A DNA stretch of 64,000 bases from Clostridia bacterium (GCA_017408985.1 JAFQTO010000001.1:62001-126000), one strand, 5' to 3'. Positions 27,005 through 37,461 are shown, counted from the stretch's first letter. Notes: generated by a model not told the origin, from the sequence alone. Numbers and translations: made by a program.

Positions 27005-28334
27005 CGTGTATGGTTTCTCTGGAAACGAAGGTGGAGTACTGACCGACCCACTGCAGCTTGATCTCACCCGTTTCACCGTGGCGGTTTTTTGCAACGATCA
27101 GATCTGCCGAGTTGGTCTTGGGCTTACCCTCTTCGTTATAATAGTCCTCTCTGTACAGGAAAAGAACGATATCTGCATCCTGCTCAATGGAGCCTGATTC
27201 ACGCAGGTCGGAAAGCATAGGTTTCTTATTGGGACGCTTTTCCGGACCGCGGGAAAGCTGTGAACAGCAAAGAACGGGAACGCCCAGATCTTTTGCCATT
27301 ATCTTGAGTGAACGGGATATCTCGGCGACCTCCTGCACGCGGTTGTCTCCACCCTTGAATCCCGGAGCGCGCATCAGCTGCAGGTAGTCGATGACGATAA
27401 GACCAAGCTTGTCACCGAGTCTGCGGCACTTCGCCTTCATCTCGGCAACCGAAATACCCGAGTTATCGTCAAGCAGGATAGGAAGCTCACTGAGAGTCTT
27501 GGTCGCATCAGCCATATCCATCCAGTCACTGTCCTCAAGAGTGCCCATACGCAGCTTCTTACTGTCTATATGTCCCTCACTTGACAGCAGTCTTGTTGCG
27601 ATCTGCTCGGCAGACATCTCAAGCTGGAAAAACACCACAGTCTTGCGGGTCTTTTTTGCGGCGTTGAGCGCCATATTCATGGCAAACGCTGTTTTACCCA
27701 TACCGGGACGGGCGGCAAGCAGGATAAGGTCGCTCTTGTTAAGACCGCCTATATAATTGTCAAGCTCTCTGATGCCCGTAGGCAGACCGGGAAGCTGACC
27801 GGGAGCAGACGCAAGCTCGTCAAGATTGGAATATACCGACTTGATAGCCTCGGACACGGGAGTAAAAGACTTGACCTCCCTGCCCTGACGCACGGCATAG
27901 ATCCTCTGTTCAGCAAGATCGGCGACCGTCTGGGGATCTTCCTGCTGAGAACGTGTAGACTCTATAATATCGTCAGCTACGCCCTGAAGCTCTCTGAGCA
28001 TACTCTTGCCACGCACGATAGACGCGTATTCTTTGATATTGGCGGCGGTAGGCGTGCTGTCAATAAGCTGCATAAAATAGTCGCGGTTGACCTTGCTGCC
28101 GTGGCCTCGGAAAATAAGCTCGTCAAGAAGAACTACGGGGTCGACGGTCTTTCCCGCAGTAAAAAGGTCGCTTATAGTCTCAAAGATTATTCTGTTGGTT
28201 TCCAGATAAAAATCGTTTGGTGTAAGTAATTCCATCAGATCTCCCGTTTTTTCGGGATCAATAAGCACCGAGCCTAAAACAGCCTGCTCTGCCTCTGCGC
28301 TGTAAGGGATCTGACGTGTCAGCAGATCGTCCAT
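26991..28334 (-). CDS. dnaB: Replicative DNA helicase DnaB
   Basis: Hexameric helicase unwinding the replication fork (called DnaC in Bacillus). 447 residues: N-terminal domain PYSAEAEQAVLGSVLID, then RecA-like core with LLAARPGMGKTAFAMNMALN (Walker A, about residue 208), ISVAEMKAKCRRL, VIDYLQLM (Walker B), LSDLRESGSIEQDADIVLFL, and a C-terminal AKNRHGETG. ATG 28334 is chosen for GGAGGT 5 nt upstream. It sits after rplI, the usual Firmicute arrangement, and overlaps tilS. Confidence 0.97.
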   Translation of the reverse strand: MDDLLTRQIPYSAEAEQAVLGSVLIDPEKTGDLMELLTPNDFYLETNRIIFETISDLFTAGKTVDPVVLLDELIFRGHGSKVNRDYFMQLIDSTPTAANIKEYASIVRGKSMLRELQGVADDIIESTRSQQEDPQTVADLAEQRIYAVRQGREVKSFTPVSEAIKSVYSNLDELASAPGQLPGLPTGIRELDNYIGGLNKSDLILLAARPGMGKTAFAMNMALNAAKKTRKTVVFFQLEMSAEQIATRLLSSEGHIDSKKLRMGTLEDSDWMDMADATKTLSELPILLDDNSGISVAEMKAKCRRLGDKLGLIVIDYLQLMRAPGFKGGDNRVQEVAEISRSLKIMAKDLGVPVLCCSQLSRGPEKRPNKKPMLSDLRESGSIEQDADIVLFLYREDYYNEEGKPKTNSADLIVAKNRHGETGEIKLQWVGQYSTFVSRETIHDEGL

Positions 28335-28360
28335 ATGCGACCTCCACAACTAAAGATTTA

Positions 28361-28813
28361 TTATACTTTTGCCTCAAATACCTGAACGGTGACCGTAGCG
28401 GTAATCTCGCCTGCCAGCTTGGCTTTGATCTCATAGGTACCAAAGGACTTGATAGCCTCGTCCTGAACAAGCTTTGCCTTGGGGATATCTATTCCGTACT
28501 GTTTTTTGAGTTCTTCGGAGACCTCCTTGGTCGTAACGGAGCCGAACAGTCTGCCGCCCGTACCTGCTTTTGCATAGATCTTGACGGGCTTCGAGGGCAG
28601 TTCATCGCGGAGCTTCATTGAATTCTCCTTTTCCAGTCTTGCTCTGCGCTCTGCAGCCTCGTCGGCGTTCTTCTTTGCATTGAGGGCGTCGGTCGTTGCT
28701 TCCATAGCAAGCTTGCGGGGGAACAGAAAGTTTCTTGCATAACCGTCGGAAACGTTGATCATCTCACCCTTTTTGCCCTGCGCTTTTACATCCTGCAATA
28801 AAATTACTTTCAT
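28361..28813 (-). CDS. rplI: 50S ribosomal protein L9
   Basis: 150 residues, usual length. [20 protein letters not shown] with [17 protein letters not shown] is the L9 N-terminal rRNA-binding domain; a charged connecting helix (about 45-75) and a C-terminal domain follow. The start overlaps the gdpP stop (TAATG) and uses a GAAGGAAG site inside gdpP. Confidence 0.97.
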   Translation of the reverse strand: MKVILLQDVKAQGKKGEMINVSDGYARNFLFPRKLAMEATTDALNAKKNADEAAERRARLEKENSMKLRDELPSKPVKIYAKAGTGGRLFGSVTTKEVSEELKKQYGIDIPKAKLVQDEAIKSFGTYEIKAKLAGEITATVTVQVFEAKV

Positions 28814-30846
28814 TATTTGTCTTCTTCCTTTCTTTGCTGCATACCGGACTCCAGCTCAGCATTATATGCTGCCACGGCTGCGCTGATCATTTTGGCAACC
28901 TCGGCAGGTTTCTTATCGGCAAACTGCGCACCTGCCATATTGAGGCTGCCGCCGCCGCCGATCTTTTCCATAAGTACCTGAACGTTGACATCACCGTAGG
29001 AACGTGCGGACACGGCACAACCGTTACCCTCCTGGAACACGACTATGGATGCCTTCATTCTGGCTATACCCATCATCTCGTCTGCCGCCATAGATGCCAC
29101 CGCGCGCTCCACCTGCTCGTTTACAACGGCAAGTGAGATACCGGGTGCTATCTCCTTGGCTTTGGAGATTATACTGTATTTTTTGACGTACATTTCCATA
29201 TCTCCGCCGAACATACGCTTGACCTCAAGAGTGTCAGCGCCCAGCTGTTTGAGATATGCCGCTGCCTCAAAGGTTCTGACACCTGTGTGCAGAGTAAAGC
29301 TCTTTGTATCAAGAACTATACCCGAAAGCATAGCCTCTGCCTCGATCTTGAGAATATCCCTCGGCGCAACGATATACTGCAGCAGTTCGGCGACCAGCTC
29401 GGATGCGCTGGAGGCATAGGTCTCGTGCAGGGTAATGTCGCTGTCCTCTATAAAATCAGCCGCTCTTCTGTGGTGGTCTATAAGCGCGACCCTCTGAACG
29501 GTCTGCAGAAGCTCGGGAGCTTCAACGATATCGGGACGGCAGGTGTCAACGACAATGCACAGCGACTGGGCGTTTGCCATAACGATAGCATCGCTCTCGC
29601 TGATGAATACGCCCTCGTACAGAGGATTAGCCATCAACGCATCTATAAGCTCGCCTGCATTGCTCTTGACACGGTCGGTAATAATATACGGCTTCTTACC
29701 GCAGGCTCTTACCACCGAGCAAATACCCGCAGCCGCACCGATACAGTCAAGATCGGAGAACTTGTGACCCATAATAAAAATATGGTCGGACTCGTTGATA
29801 AACTGCTTGAGCGCATTGGCGGTAACACGTGCTTTGACCTTGGTGCGTTTTTCAACCTGCTTTGTCTTGCCGCCAAAGAACTCATACTTGTTCTTGGTTT
29901 TGATAACGACCTGATCACCGCCTCTGGAGAGCGCCATATCGATACCCATACTTGCGTATCTGTAAAGCTCACCGAAGCTTGCGTCAGCACCTCTGCCTAT
30001 ACCGATGGACAGAGTCGCGGTGATTCCCTGACTGTTGGTCAGTTTCTTCATCTCGTCAAGAACGGAGAACTTGCCTGCGGCAATATCTATATAGTCCTGA
30101 TGTTCAAAGATAAACAGATATCTGTCACGGTCAAGCCTGCGGACTATACCGCCCGTAGGCTGAGCCCAACCGGTAATAACAGAGTCGATGCTTGCCGTAA
30201 GCGAGGAGCGTTCAGACTCGCTGAGCCCCTTGTACAGCTCGTCATAGCTGTCAACAACGATTATCGAAACAACGGGACGGCTCTTGTCGTGCTTGAGTCT
30301 GAGATCGGAGTAATCGGTAATGTCTACCAAAAACAGAGTGGCAAGCAAAGTCCTGCCGTTATCCGACGGGCTGTCTACGATATTACCGTAGACATTATAG
30401 TTCTTGCCGTTGAGCTCAACGTCATAGGGGCAGATCTGCTTGCCCTCCATAAGCCATTTTGTATCAAAGCTCGGGAAGATGTCTTTGATATGAACCTCGA
30501 ACAAATGCTCCTTTTTACCGCTGAGTTCAGAAAAGAGATTATTGCCCCATATGACCTCGCCGCTGTCCAGACGCAAAATTGCAATAGGCAACGGAAAGTT
30601 TACGATAGACAGCTTGGATGCATCGTCTATCTGAAAAGCAAGATCTTCTACATATTTACGGATATCTTTGGCTCTTTTTCTGGTTCTGATGGTATAGAAG
30701 ATGAACATTGCGACTATGGCAACACCCTCTCCTATGGCAACGTAATATGACTTGAGAAAGAGTGCAGTAATACCTGCAAACACCACAAGAAGCACAAAGG
30801 ACAGAATAGAGCTCGAAGAAAGCATTCTGGACAGTTTTTTGTCCAT
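28813..30846 (-). CDS. gdpP: Cyclic-di-AMP phosphodiesterase GdpP (DHH family)
   Basis: Hydrolyses c-di-AMP at the membrane. 677 residues: two N-terminal membrane segments (about 13-50), a PAS domain ([13 protein letters not shown]), a degenerate GGDEF domain ([10 protein letters not shown] in place of the usual active motif), then DHH and DHHA1 domains. The DHH catalytic part is intact ([29 protein letters not shown]). In DHHA1 the motif reads [13 protein letters not shown], with Ser where I would expect the His of GGGH. That may weaken substrate binding or be a lineage variant. GGGAGGT precedes the ATG. Confidence 0.95.
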   Translation of the reverse strand: MDKKLSRMLSSSSILSFVLLVVFAGITALFLKSYYVAIGEGVAIVAMFIFYTIRTRKRAKDIRKYVEDLAFQIDDASKLSIVNFPLPIAILRLDSGEVIWGNNLFSELSGKKEHLFEVHIKDIFPSFDTKWLMEGKQICPYDVELNGKNYNVYGNIVDSPSDNGRTLLATLFLVDITDYSDLRLKHDKSRPVVSIIVVDSYDELYKGLSESERSSLTASIDSVITGWAQPTGGIVRRLDRDRYLFIFEHQDYIDIAAGKFSVLDEMKKLTNSQGITATLSIGIGRGADASFGELYRYASMGIDMALSRGGDQVVIKTKNKYEFFGGKTKQVEKRTKVKARVTANALKQFINESDHIFIMGHKFSDLDCIGAAAGICSVVRACGKKPYIITDRVKSNAGELIDALMANPLYEGVFISESDAIVMANAQSLCIVVDTCRPDIVEAPELLQTVQRVALIDHHRRAADFIEDSDITLHETYASSASELVAELLQYIVAPRDILKIEAEAMLSGIVLDTKSFTLHTGVRTFEAAAYLKQLGADTLEVKRMFGGDMEMYVKKYSIISKAKEIAPGISLAVVNEQVERAVASMAADEMMGIARMKASIVVFQEGNGCAVSARSYGDVNVQVLMEKIGGGGSLNMAGAQFADKKPAEVAKMISAAVAAYNAELESGMQQRKEEDK

Positions 30847-30894
30847 ATCTGCACCTCCCTGTAATACTCAAATACTCGGGCTTGAAAACACTTA

Positions 30895-32562
30895 TCAGAA
30901 CAGACCGCTGATGGTGCCCTTTTCGTCAATATCAATAAGCTCGGCAGAGGGTACCTTGGGCAGACCGGGCATAGTCATAATATCGCCGGTAAGAGCGACC
31001 ACGAAGCCTGCACCTGCGCTGACCTTGAGATTGCGCACCGTGACCTTGAATCCCTCGGGTGCGCCCAGCTTGCCCTGATCGTCGGAGAAGCTGTACTGGG
31101 TCTTTGCAACGCATATGGGCAGCTTGTCAGCGCCCATTTCACGCAGACGCTTGAGCTGGCTCTTGGCATCGGCAGTCAGCACAGCCTTGTCTCCGCCGTA
31201 GATCTTCTGCACAATCTTGTCAAGTTTTACCTGAATGCTGTCCTCCAGATCGTATGTAAACTGCAGCTTGGAAGGCTTTTCGCACAGCTCAACCACCTTG
31301 TGAGCAAGCTCAACGGCACCCTCGCCGCCTAATTTCCACGAATCGTTGAGAACTGCCTCAACACCCTGCTCGAGGCATGCCTGCTTGACACACTCCACCT
31401 CTTCGTCGCTGTCGGTGGGGAATCTGTTGATGGCGACTACAGCGGGCTTGCAGAATACCTCGGTGATATTATGGACATGACGCATAAGATTGGGCAGTCC
31501 TGCTTTGAGCGCATCGGTGTTGGGAGTAGTCAGATCGGGCTTCTTGACGCCGCCGTGATGCTTAAGGCCGCGGACGGTGGCAACGATGACAACTGCATCG
31601 GGTTCAATGCCTGCTGCGCGGCACTTGATGTCCAAAAACTTTTCTGCACCCAGATCGGCACCGAAGCCTGCTTCGGTAACAACGTAGTCGCCCAGCGCCA
31701 TAGCCGTCTTGGTGGCAACGACGGAGTTACAACCGTGTGCAATATTGGCAAAAGGACCGCCGTGGATAAGAACGGGGGTTCCCTCAAGGGTCTGGACGAG
31801 ATTGGGCTTGATAGCCTCACGGAACAGACAAGCCATAGCACCCTCAGCCTTGAGCTGTGATGCGGTTACGGGCTTCTTGTCGTAGGTGTAACCGATAACT
31901 ATCCTGCCGAAACGCTCCTTGAGATCCTTAAGGTCACTTGCAAGACAGAGAACAGCCATAACCTCCGAAGCGGCAGTGATATCAAAACCGTCGTCACGGA
32001 TAGCACCGTTGGCTGTGCCGCCCAGGCCGCAAAGGATACTGCGGAGGGCACGGTCGTTCATATCAAGGCATCTGCGCCAGGTGATCCGCTTAGGGTCAAT
32101 GCCCAGCTCGTTGCCCTGATGGATATGGTTATCGATCATTGCAGACAGCAGATTGTTTGCCGCGGTAACCGCATGCAAATCGCCGGTAAAGTGCAGGTTG
32201 AGATCCTCCATAGGAACGACCTGGGCATAACCGCCGCCTGCCGCGCCGCCCTTGACGCCGAAAACAGGACCCAGAGAAGGCTCTCTGAGTGCGGCAACGG
32301 TTTTTTTGCCGATACGGCTGAGACCGTCACAAAGACCTACGCTGGTAGTGGTCTTTCCCTCGCCTGCCGGGGTGGGGCTGATGGCAGTAACAAGAATAAG
32401 CTTGCTGTCTGTTTTGCCGGCTGCCGCCTCGGGGTTGATCTTTGCCTTATATTTACCGTAGCATTCGTAATCGGACTCCTTAAGTCCCAGCTTTGCTGCT
32501 ATTTCACCGATGGGAAGCATATTTGCGCTCTGTGCAATTTCTATATCGCTTTTGTGCTGCAT
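30895..32562 (-). CDS. fhs: Formate-tetrahydrofolate ligase
   Basis: Wood-Ljungdahl/one-carbon enzyme joining formate and tetrahydrofolate with ATP. 555 residues, the normal length. P-loop [17 protein letters not shown] near residue 64, [20 protein letters not shown], and [17 protein letters not shown] are diagnostic. The start ATG 32562 has AAAGGA 8 nt upstream; upstream in-frame codons give only a short extension. No terminator separates it from gdpP (48 bp apart), so readthrough into gdpP is possible. Confidence 0.97.
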   Translation of the reverse strand: MQHKSDIEIAQSANMLPIGEIAAKLGLKESDYECYGKYKAKINPEAAAGKTDSKLILVTAISPTPAGEGKTTTSVGLCDGLSRIGKKTVAALREPSLGPVFGVKGGAAGGGYAQVVPMEDLNLHFTGDLHAVTAANNLLSAMIDNHIHQGNELGIDPKRITWRRCLDMNDRALRSILCGLGGTANGAIRDDGFDITAASEVMAVLCLASDLKDLKERFGRIVIGYTYDKKPVTASQLKAEGAMACLFREAIKPNLVQTLEGTPVLIHGGPFANIAHGCNSVVATKTAMALGDYVVTEAGFGADLGAEKFLDIKCRAAGIEPDAVVIVATVRGLKHHGGVKKPDLTTPNTDALKAGLPNLMRHVHNITEVFCKPAVVAINRFPTDSDEEVECVKQACLEQGVEAVLNDSWKLGGEGAVELAHKVVELCEKPSKLQFTYDLEDSIQVKLDKIVQKIYGGDKAVLTADAKSQLKRLREMGADKLPICVAKTQYSFSDDQGKLGAPEGFKVTVRNLKVSAGAGFVVALTGDIMTMPGLPKVPSAELIDIDEKGTISGLF

Positions 32563-32610
32563 GTTCTTCATCCTTTCCCTCATTCAAGTGTATAACACTC
32601 CTGAATATAT

Positions 32611-32639
32611 ATTATATAGTTTCATTTCAAATTTTGCAA
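32611..32639 (-). promoter_or_regulatory. fhs promoter
   Basis: Minus strand TTGCAA (32639-32634), 17 bp, TATAAT (32616-32611). Confidence 0.75.
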
Positions 32640-32669
32640 TAGTTTTACGCCACTATTAGCGCCTTGCCG

Positions 32670-32698
32670 TTGACAAAGATTAAAAACATTGATAATAT
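32670..32698 (+). promoter_or_regulatory. metY promoter
   Basis: TTGACA (32670-32675), 17 bp, TAATAT (32693-32698). The leader is only about 45 nt, too short for a SAM riboswitch or T-box. Confidence 0.6.
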
Positions 32699-32751
32699 AA
32701 TTCGTATATCTGTTACTTAAACAAATCATCCAATAAAAAGGGGTATTTTTT

Positions 32752-34032
32752 ATGAGCAAGCGAATAGAAACAACCTGTGTGCAGGGCGGCTATCGGCCCA
32801 AAAACGGTGAACCCAGACAGATACCTATAGTCCAGTCCACCACTTTCAAATATGACACCAGCGAGGATATGGGCAAGCTGTTCGATCTTGAGGCAAACGG
32901 ATATTTTTACAGCCGTCTGCAGAACCCCACCTGCGACTACGTTGCGGCAAAAATCTGTGAGCTTGAGGGCGGCGCAGCCGCGATGCTCACCTCCTCCGGT
33001 CAGGCAGCAAACTTCTACGCCATATTCAATATAGCCACCTGCGGTGACCACGTTGTCGCAAGCAGCAGCATATACGGCGGTACTTTTAATCTGTTCTCCG
33101 TCACTATGAAGAAGATGGGCATCGATTTCACCTTCGTATCCCCCGACTGCACCGAAGAAGAGCTCAACTCCGCATTCAAGCCCAACACCAAGGCTGTGTT
33201 CGGTGAGACCATCGCAAACCCAGCCCTCACCGTACTGGATATTGAGAAGTTTGCTTCTGCCGCACACGCTCACGGTGTTCCTCTTATCGTTGACAACACC
33301 TTTGCGACACCTGTACTCTGCCGTCCCTTTGAGTTCGGCTGCGATATCGTCACCCACTCCACCACCAAGTATATGGACGGTCACGGCAGTGCTGTAGGCG
33401 GTGTTATCGTTGACAGCGGCAATTTTGACTGGACCGCCTATGCCGACAAATTCCCCGGTCTGTGCACTCCCGACGACAGCTATCACGGCATCACATATAC
33501 CGAGCGTTTCGGCAAGGGTGCGTATATCACCAAGGCTACCGCACAGCTGATGCGCGATTTCGGCTCCACCGCATCTCCCCAGAGCGCATTTCTGCTCAAC
33601 TTGGGTCTTGAGAGCCTGCACGTCCGTATGGAGCGCCATTGTGAAAATGCACTTGCCGTGGCACAGTTTTTGAGCAGCCATCCTATGATCTCCTGGGTAC
33701 GCTACAGCGGTCTTGAGGGCGACAAATATTACGAGCTTGCACAGAAGTATCTTCCCAAAGGCTCCTGCGGCGTTGTATCCTTTGGTGTAAAGGGCGGCAG
33801 AAAGGCAGCCGAGAGCTTTATGAAGGCACTCAAGCTGGGTGCCGTCGCAACCCACGTTGCCGACGCACGCACCTGCTGTCTGCATCCCGCCAGCAGCACA
33901 CACCGTCAGATGACCGACGAGGAGCTCAATGCCGCAGGCGTGGGCGCCGATCTTGTACGTCTGTCTGTCGGTCTTGAGAGCAAAGAGGATCTTATCGCCG
34001 ACCTCAAGCAGGCTCTTGAGCAGGTGAAATAA
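32752..34032 (+). CDS. metY: O-acetylhomoserine aminocarboxypropyltransferase
   Basis: Converts O-acetylhomoserine and sulfide to homocysteine (direct sulfhydrylation). 426-residue PLP enzyme of the Cys/Met-metabolism family: RLQNPTCDYVAAKICELEGG, LTSSGQAANF, IVDNTFATPVLCRPFEFG, and the PLP-lysine motif HSTTKYMDGHGSAVGG near residue 206. The length and GKGAYITKATAQLMRDFG region fit MetY rather than cystathionine synthase. metA follows by 18 bp, and that MetA is predicted to make the matching acetyl ester. Confidence 0.95.
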   Translation: MSKRIETTCVQGGYRPKNGEPRQIPIVQSTTFKYDTSEDMGKLFDLEANGYFYSRLQNPTCDYVAAKICELEGGAAAMLTSSGQAANFYAIFNIATCGDHVVASSSIYGGTFNLFSVTMKKMGIDFTFVSPDCTEEELNSAFKPNTKAVFGETIANPALTVLDIEKFASAAHAHGVPLIVDNTFATPVLCRPFEFGCDIVTHSTTKYMDGHGSAVGGVIVDSGNFDWTAYADKFPGLCTPDDSYHGITYTERFGKGAYITKATAQLMRDFGSTASPQSAFLLNLGLESLHVRMERHCENALAVAQFLSSHPMISWVRYSGLEGDKYYELAQKYLPKGSCGVVSFGVKGGRKAAESFMKALKLGAVATHVADARTCCLHPASSTHRQMTDEELNAAGVGADLVRLSVGLESKEDLIADLKQALEQVK

Positions 34033-34050
34033 GCCTTAAGGAGCATATAA

Positions 34051-34968
34051 ATGCCTATCAAAATACCTACCGGACTGCCCGCAGCCCAGACTCTGAAAAG
34101 TGAAAATATCTTCGTGATGGACGAGCTGAGAGCTCACACTCAGGATATCCGTCCCCTCAGGATCGGACTTCTCAATCTTATGCCCACCAAGATAGCCACC
34201 GAGACACAGCTGGCAAGACTGCTGTCCAATACTCCCCTGCAGGTCGAGCTGGAGCTTATCGCGGTGGAGAATCACGTACCCAAGAACACCTCCGCAGAGC
34301 ATATGATATCCTTTTACAAACATTTTCGGGATATCAGGGATCAGAACTTTGACGGATTCATTATTACCGGCGCGCCCGTTGAGCTTATGCCCTTTGAAGA
34401 GGTTGAATACTGGCAGGAGCTTTGCGAGATAATGGAGTGGACCAAGACACACGTTCACAGTACCTTCCATATATGCTGGGGCGCTCAGGCTGCACTCTAT
34501 TATCACTACGGCATCAACAAAACCGTTCTGCCCGAGAAGATGTTCGGCATATTCCCCCATACGGTAGAACTCAAAAACAATATGCTTTTCCGCGGCTTTG
34601 ATGACACGTTTATGGTACCCCATTCCCGTCATACCGCGATATCCCGCGAGGACATCGAAAAGGTCTCCGAGATTCAGATTGTTGCATCCTCCTCGGAGGC
34701 AGGCGTTTATGCAATGTGTACCGAAAACGGCAGACAGATATTCATCACCGGTCACAGCGAATACGACGCCCGCACACTGGAAAACGAATATCTGCGCGAC
34801 AAGAATCAGGGGCTTCCCATAAGCGTACCCAAAAACTACTATCCCAACGACGACGATACCCTGCCTCCAAACGTCACCTGGCGTTCCTGTGCCAATCTGC
34901 TGTACAGCAACTGGCTCAACTATTTCGTCTATCAGACTACTCCCTACGATATCGGATCCATCAAGTAA
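34051..34968 (+). CDS. metA: Homoserine O-acetyltransferase, MetA family
   Basis: 305-residue MetA/HTS-family enzyme activating homoserine for methionine synthesis. Catalytic Cys142 lies in HICWGAQAALYYHYGI and the His/Glu pair in FITGHSEYD. Residue 111 is Glu (GAPVELMPFEE). In this family Gly at 111 goes with succinyl-CoA and Glu with acetyl-CoA, so the acetyl form is predicted, agreeing with the O-acetylhomoserine-using MetY upstream. AAGGAGC precedes the ATG. Confidence 0.94.
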   Translation: MPIKIPTGLPAAQTLKSENIFVMDELRAHTQDIRPLRIGLLNLMPTKIATETQLARLLSNTPLQVELELIAVENHVPKNTSAEHMISFYKHFRDIRDQNFDGFIITGAPVELMPFEEVEYWQELCEIMEWTKTHVHSTFHICWGAQAALYYHYGINKTVLPEKMFGIFPHTVELKNNMLFRGFDDTFMVPHSRHTAISREDIEKVSEIQIVASSSEAGVYAMCTENGRQIFITGHSEYDARTLENEYLRDKNQGLPISVPKNYYPNDDDTLPPNVTWRSCANLLYSNWLNYFVYQTTPYDIGSIK

Positions 34969-34973
34969 TTTCG

Positions 34974-35012
34974 GCCATCTGCACACATTGCTGCAGATGG
35001 CTGATTCTTTTG
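34974..35012 (+). terminator. metYA terminator
   Basis: 10-bp stem GCCATCTGCA/TGCAGATGGC with an 8-nt loop; the T tail is interrupted. Confidence 0.65.
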
Positions 35013-35082
35013 TCATCTTTACCGCGTTTTTACCGTTCGTTTGATATAATTATAAAGCTATATTTTTGAATGAGGTGGTAAA

Positions 35083-36354
35083 ATGATCCCCGCAATTATA
35101 CTGTTTGCGGTAACCTACGTTCTGATGCTTGTATTCAGCAAATACCGTCCCTACATTGCTCTTGCATCAGGTTTGATTTTTATTATCAGCGGAATGCTCC
35201 CTCTTGACAGCATCTTCGGCTCCCTGGACTTTAACGTTCTGCTTATGATAGCAGGCACAATGGGTCTTGTTCAGCTGTTTATCGAGAGCCGTATGCCCGA
35301 GCGTCTTGCTGATATGATCATGGCAAAAGTCCCCAACGTACAGTGGGCAGCCGTGTGTCTGGCGCTGTTTGCAGGCGTTATCTCGGCATTCGTCGATAAC
35401 GTTGCAACCGTGCTTATGATCGCTCCCGTTGCTCTGGAGATATGCAAAAAGCTCAAGACCAACCCCGTGCCCTTTATTATCGCCATTGCGGTTTCCTCAA
35501 ACCTTCAGGGTGCCGCCACTTTGGTCGGTGATACCACGGCTATCATGCTGGGTTCGGCACTTGATATGAGCTTTATGGACTTTTTCTTCTTTAAGGGCAA
35601 GCCCGGTATGTTCTTTGCCGTTGAGCTCGGCGCGGTGATCTCCGCCGCCATCCTCTATTGCATATTTAGAAAAGAAAAATCCCCCATCCCCAAGCATACC
35701 CAACTGACAGAGGTCAAGGATTACGTGCCTACTGTCCTGCTGCTCGGCACCATCGTTCTCCTGATCTGTGCATCCTTTATCCCCAACAAGCCCTCTGTTA
35801 CCAACGGTCTTATCTGCTGTGTGCTTCTTCTCATCGGTCTTGTGTATAACTTCAGCAAAAACAGGACAAAGGAGTCCGTCCTGTCGCCCATAAAAGCAAT
35901 TGACTTTGAGACTCTCGGTCTTTTGGTCGGTCTGTTCATTATGATAGGCGGCATCTCACATATGGGCGTTATCGATGAACTCGCAAAGCTTCTCGCAAGG
36001 CTCGGCAACGGCAACGTATTCCTTATGTATACGATCATCGTATGGGCATCGGTCATCATATCGGCATTCATCGATAATATCCCCTACGTTGCCACTATGA
36101 TCCCCGTCATTGCAGGTCTTGCACTTGAGATGGGCTGCGACCCCACTCCCCTCTATTTCGGTCTGCTTTCCGGTGCAACCCTGGGCGGAAACTGCACTCC
36201 CATAGGCGCATCGGCTAATATCACCGGTATCGGCATACTCCGCAAAGAAGGTTATGAGGTCAAGAACTCCGACTTCTTCAAAATAGGTATACCATTCACC
36301 TTTGCCGCTATCGTGCCCGCATACGTATTGATCTGGCTGCTCTTCGGCGCATAA
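35083..36354 (+). CDS. Ion transporter-superfamily permease (ArsB/NhaD/SLC13-like)
   Basis: 423 residues with 10-12 predicted membrane segments and the internal two-fold repeat of the IT superfamily. Each half carries a signature: VISAFVDNVATVLMIAPVA near residue 100 and VIISAFIDNIPYVATMIPVI near residue 325, followed by AVSSNLQGAATLVGDTTAI and SGATLGGNCTPIGASANI. These match the ArsB/NhaD/CitT-type group. The transported ion (Na+/H+, arsenite or a dicarboxylate) cannot be told. No arsenic genes are nearby. An extended -10 (TGATATAAT at 35042-35050) precedes it. Confidence 0.85.
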   Translation: MIPAIILFAVTYVLMLVFSKYRPYIALASGLIFIISGMLPLDSIFGSLDFNVLLMIAGTMGLVQLFIESRMPERLADMIMAKVPNVQWAAVCLALFAGVISAFVDNVATVLMIAPVALEICKKLKTNPVPFIIAIAVSSNLQGAATLVGDTTAIMLGSALDMSFMDFFFFKGKPGMFFAVELGAVISAAILYCIFRKEKSPIPKHTQLTEVKDYVPTVLLLGTIVLLICASFIPNKPSVTNGLICCVLLLIGLVYNFSKNRTKESVLSPIKAIDFETLGLLVGLFIMIGGISHMGVIDELAKLLARLGNGNVFLMYTIIVWASVIISAFIDNIPYVATMIPVIAGLALEMGCDPTPLYFGLLSGATLGGNCTPIGASANITGIGILRKEGYEVKNSDFFKIGIPFTFAAIVPAYVLIWLLFGA

Positions 36355-36373
36355 AAAGCCTGTACTGCATTTT

Positions 36374-36404
36374 GCCCTGCGCAGAGATTACGCAGGGCAT
36401 TTTT
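36374..36404 (+). terminator. Permease terminator
   Basis: 8-bp stem GCCCTGCG/CGCAGGGC, then ATTTTT. Confidence 0.82.
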
Positions 36405-36405
36405 G

Positions 36406-36434
36406 TTGACTTATTGCACGGGTTGATTTATATT
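36406..36434 (+). promoter_or_regulatory. Promoter of the FliB-like gene
   Basis: TTGACT (36406-36411), 17 bp, TATATT (36429-36434), beginning right after the preceding terminator tail. Confidence 0.65.
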
Positions 36435-36462
36435 CTATCTATTAAGCACAACGGAGGTAATT

Positions 36463-37407
36463 ATGCATACCGTACGCCCGGATTATTACGACAAATTTGA
36501 ATGTACCGCCGAAAAATGCAGGCATAACTGCTGTATCGGCTGGGAGATAGATATAGATGAATATACCCTCGCCTACTATGACGGTCTTGAGGACAAAATC
36601 GGTCAGCGTATCAGAAACAATATAACCCGCAAAGATACAGCCTGCTTCAAAATGACCGAAAACGGGAGATGCCCAATGCTCAACGATAACGGACTGTGTG
36701 AGATCATGCTCAACCTCGGCACGGACAGCGTATGTGATATCTGCTACGAGCATCCGCGGTTTTATAATGAGTATGATAGCCATACCGAATGCGGACTCGG
36801 TCTGTGCTGCGAGGCTGTCTGCCGTTTGGTAATTGATAACAGCGATACTGTAAAGCTTATCGGCTTGACGGATAAGCTTGGCGCAGATCGGCGTATCGCA
36901 CAGCGGAAAAAGGTCATTTCTATACTGCAGGACAGATCCAAGCCCATAGAAGTTCGTATGCGGGATATGCTGTGCGAGTGCGGCGTAAACGATTTTGATA
37001 TATCCGTTCCCTGCTGGACAGATAAGCTGTTTAAGCTTGAGAGATTGAGTGACGATTGGACACGTAATCTTGATATGCTGAAGAGGTATTACTCCCCCGA
37101 TATTATCGAGCCGTTCAAAAAGTATATGTCAGAGCGCCAAACCGAATACGAACAGCTTGCGGTATATTTGATATACAGATATATGCTCACAGCAGAGCCG
37201 TCGCCCCGTGCCGCCATACTTTTTACATATATGTCCTATCGCCTGACAGAAGCTCTGGGCGCCGTACTGTATGCAATAAACGGCCGTTTCACTATTGATG
37301 ATCAGCTTGAAATAATACGTCAGTATTCTTCAGAAATAGAGTATTCCACCGATAACCTTGACATACTGACCGCTTCCCTATGCGAGCTTGTAAAAAAAGA
37401 GACATAA
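36463..37407 (+). CDS. Flagellin lysine-N-methylase-like protein (FliB family)
   Basis: 314-residue protein opening PDYYDKFECTAEKCRHNCC, the cysteine cluster (C-x4-C-x3-CC) of the FliB/YkgJ family, with further Cys in NGRCPMLNDNGLCEI and VCDICYEHPRFYNEY. These cysteines probably bind a metal cluster. Named members methylate lysines of flagellin. No flagellar gene lies in this window and the protein is shorter than typical FliB (about 370-400), so the true target is uncertain. Monocistronic, with its own promoter. Confidence 0.8.
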   Translation: MHTVRPDYYDKFECTAEKCRHNCCIGWEIDIDEYTLAYYDGLEDKIGQRIRNNITRKDTACFKMTENGRCPMLNDNGLCEIMLNLGTDSVCDICYEHPRFYNEYDSHTECGLGLCCEAVCRLVIDNSDTVKLIGLTDKLGADRRIAQRKKVISILQDRSKPIEVRMRDMLCECGVNDFDISVPCWTDKLFKLERLSDDWTRNLDMLKRYYSPDIIEPFKKYMSERQTEYEQLAVYLIYRYMLTAEPSPRAAILFTYMSYRLTEALGAVLYAINGRFTIDDQLEIIRQYSSEIEYSTDNLDILTASLCELVKKET

Positions 37408-37432
37408 TAAAGTTTATAGCAGTCTTTGCCCA

Positions 37433-37461
37433 TTGATTTTGCGCGTCAGATGGTATATAAT
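37433..37461 (+). promoter_or_regulatory. LysR-gene promoter
   Basis: TTGATT (37433-37438), 17 bp, TATAAT (37456-37461). Confidence 0.65.

Noticed and set aside
29287..30750. 487-codon open frame on the plus strand
   Set aside because: Shadow of gdpP; no ribosome site and no recognisable domain.
32640..32751. SAM riboswitch or T-box before metY
   Set aside because: The predicted leader is only about 45 nt and shows none of the conserved elements.
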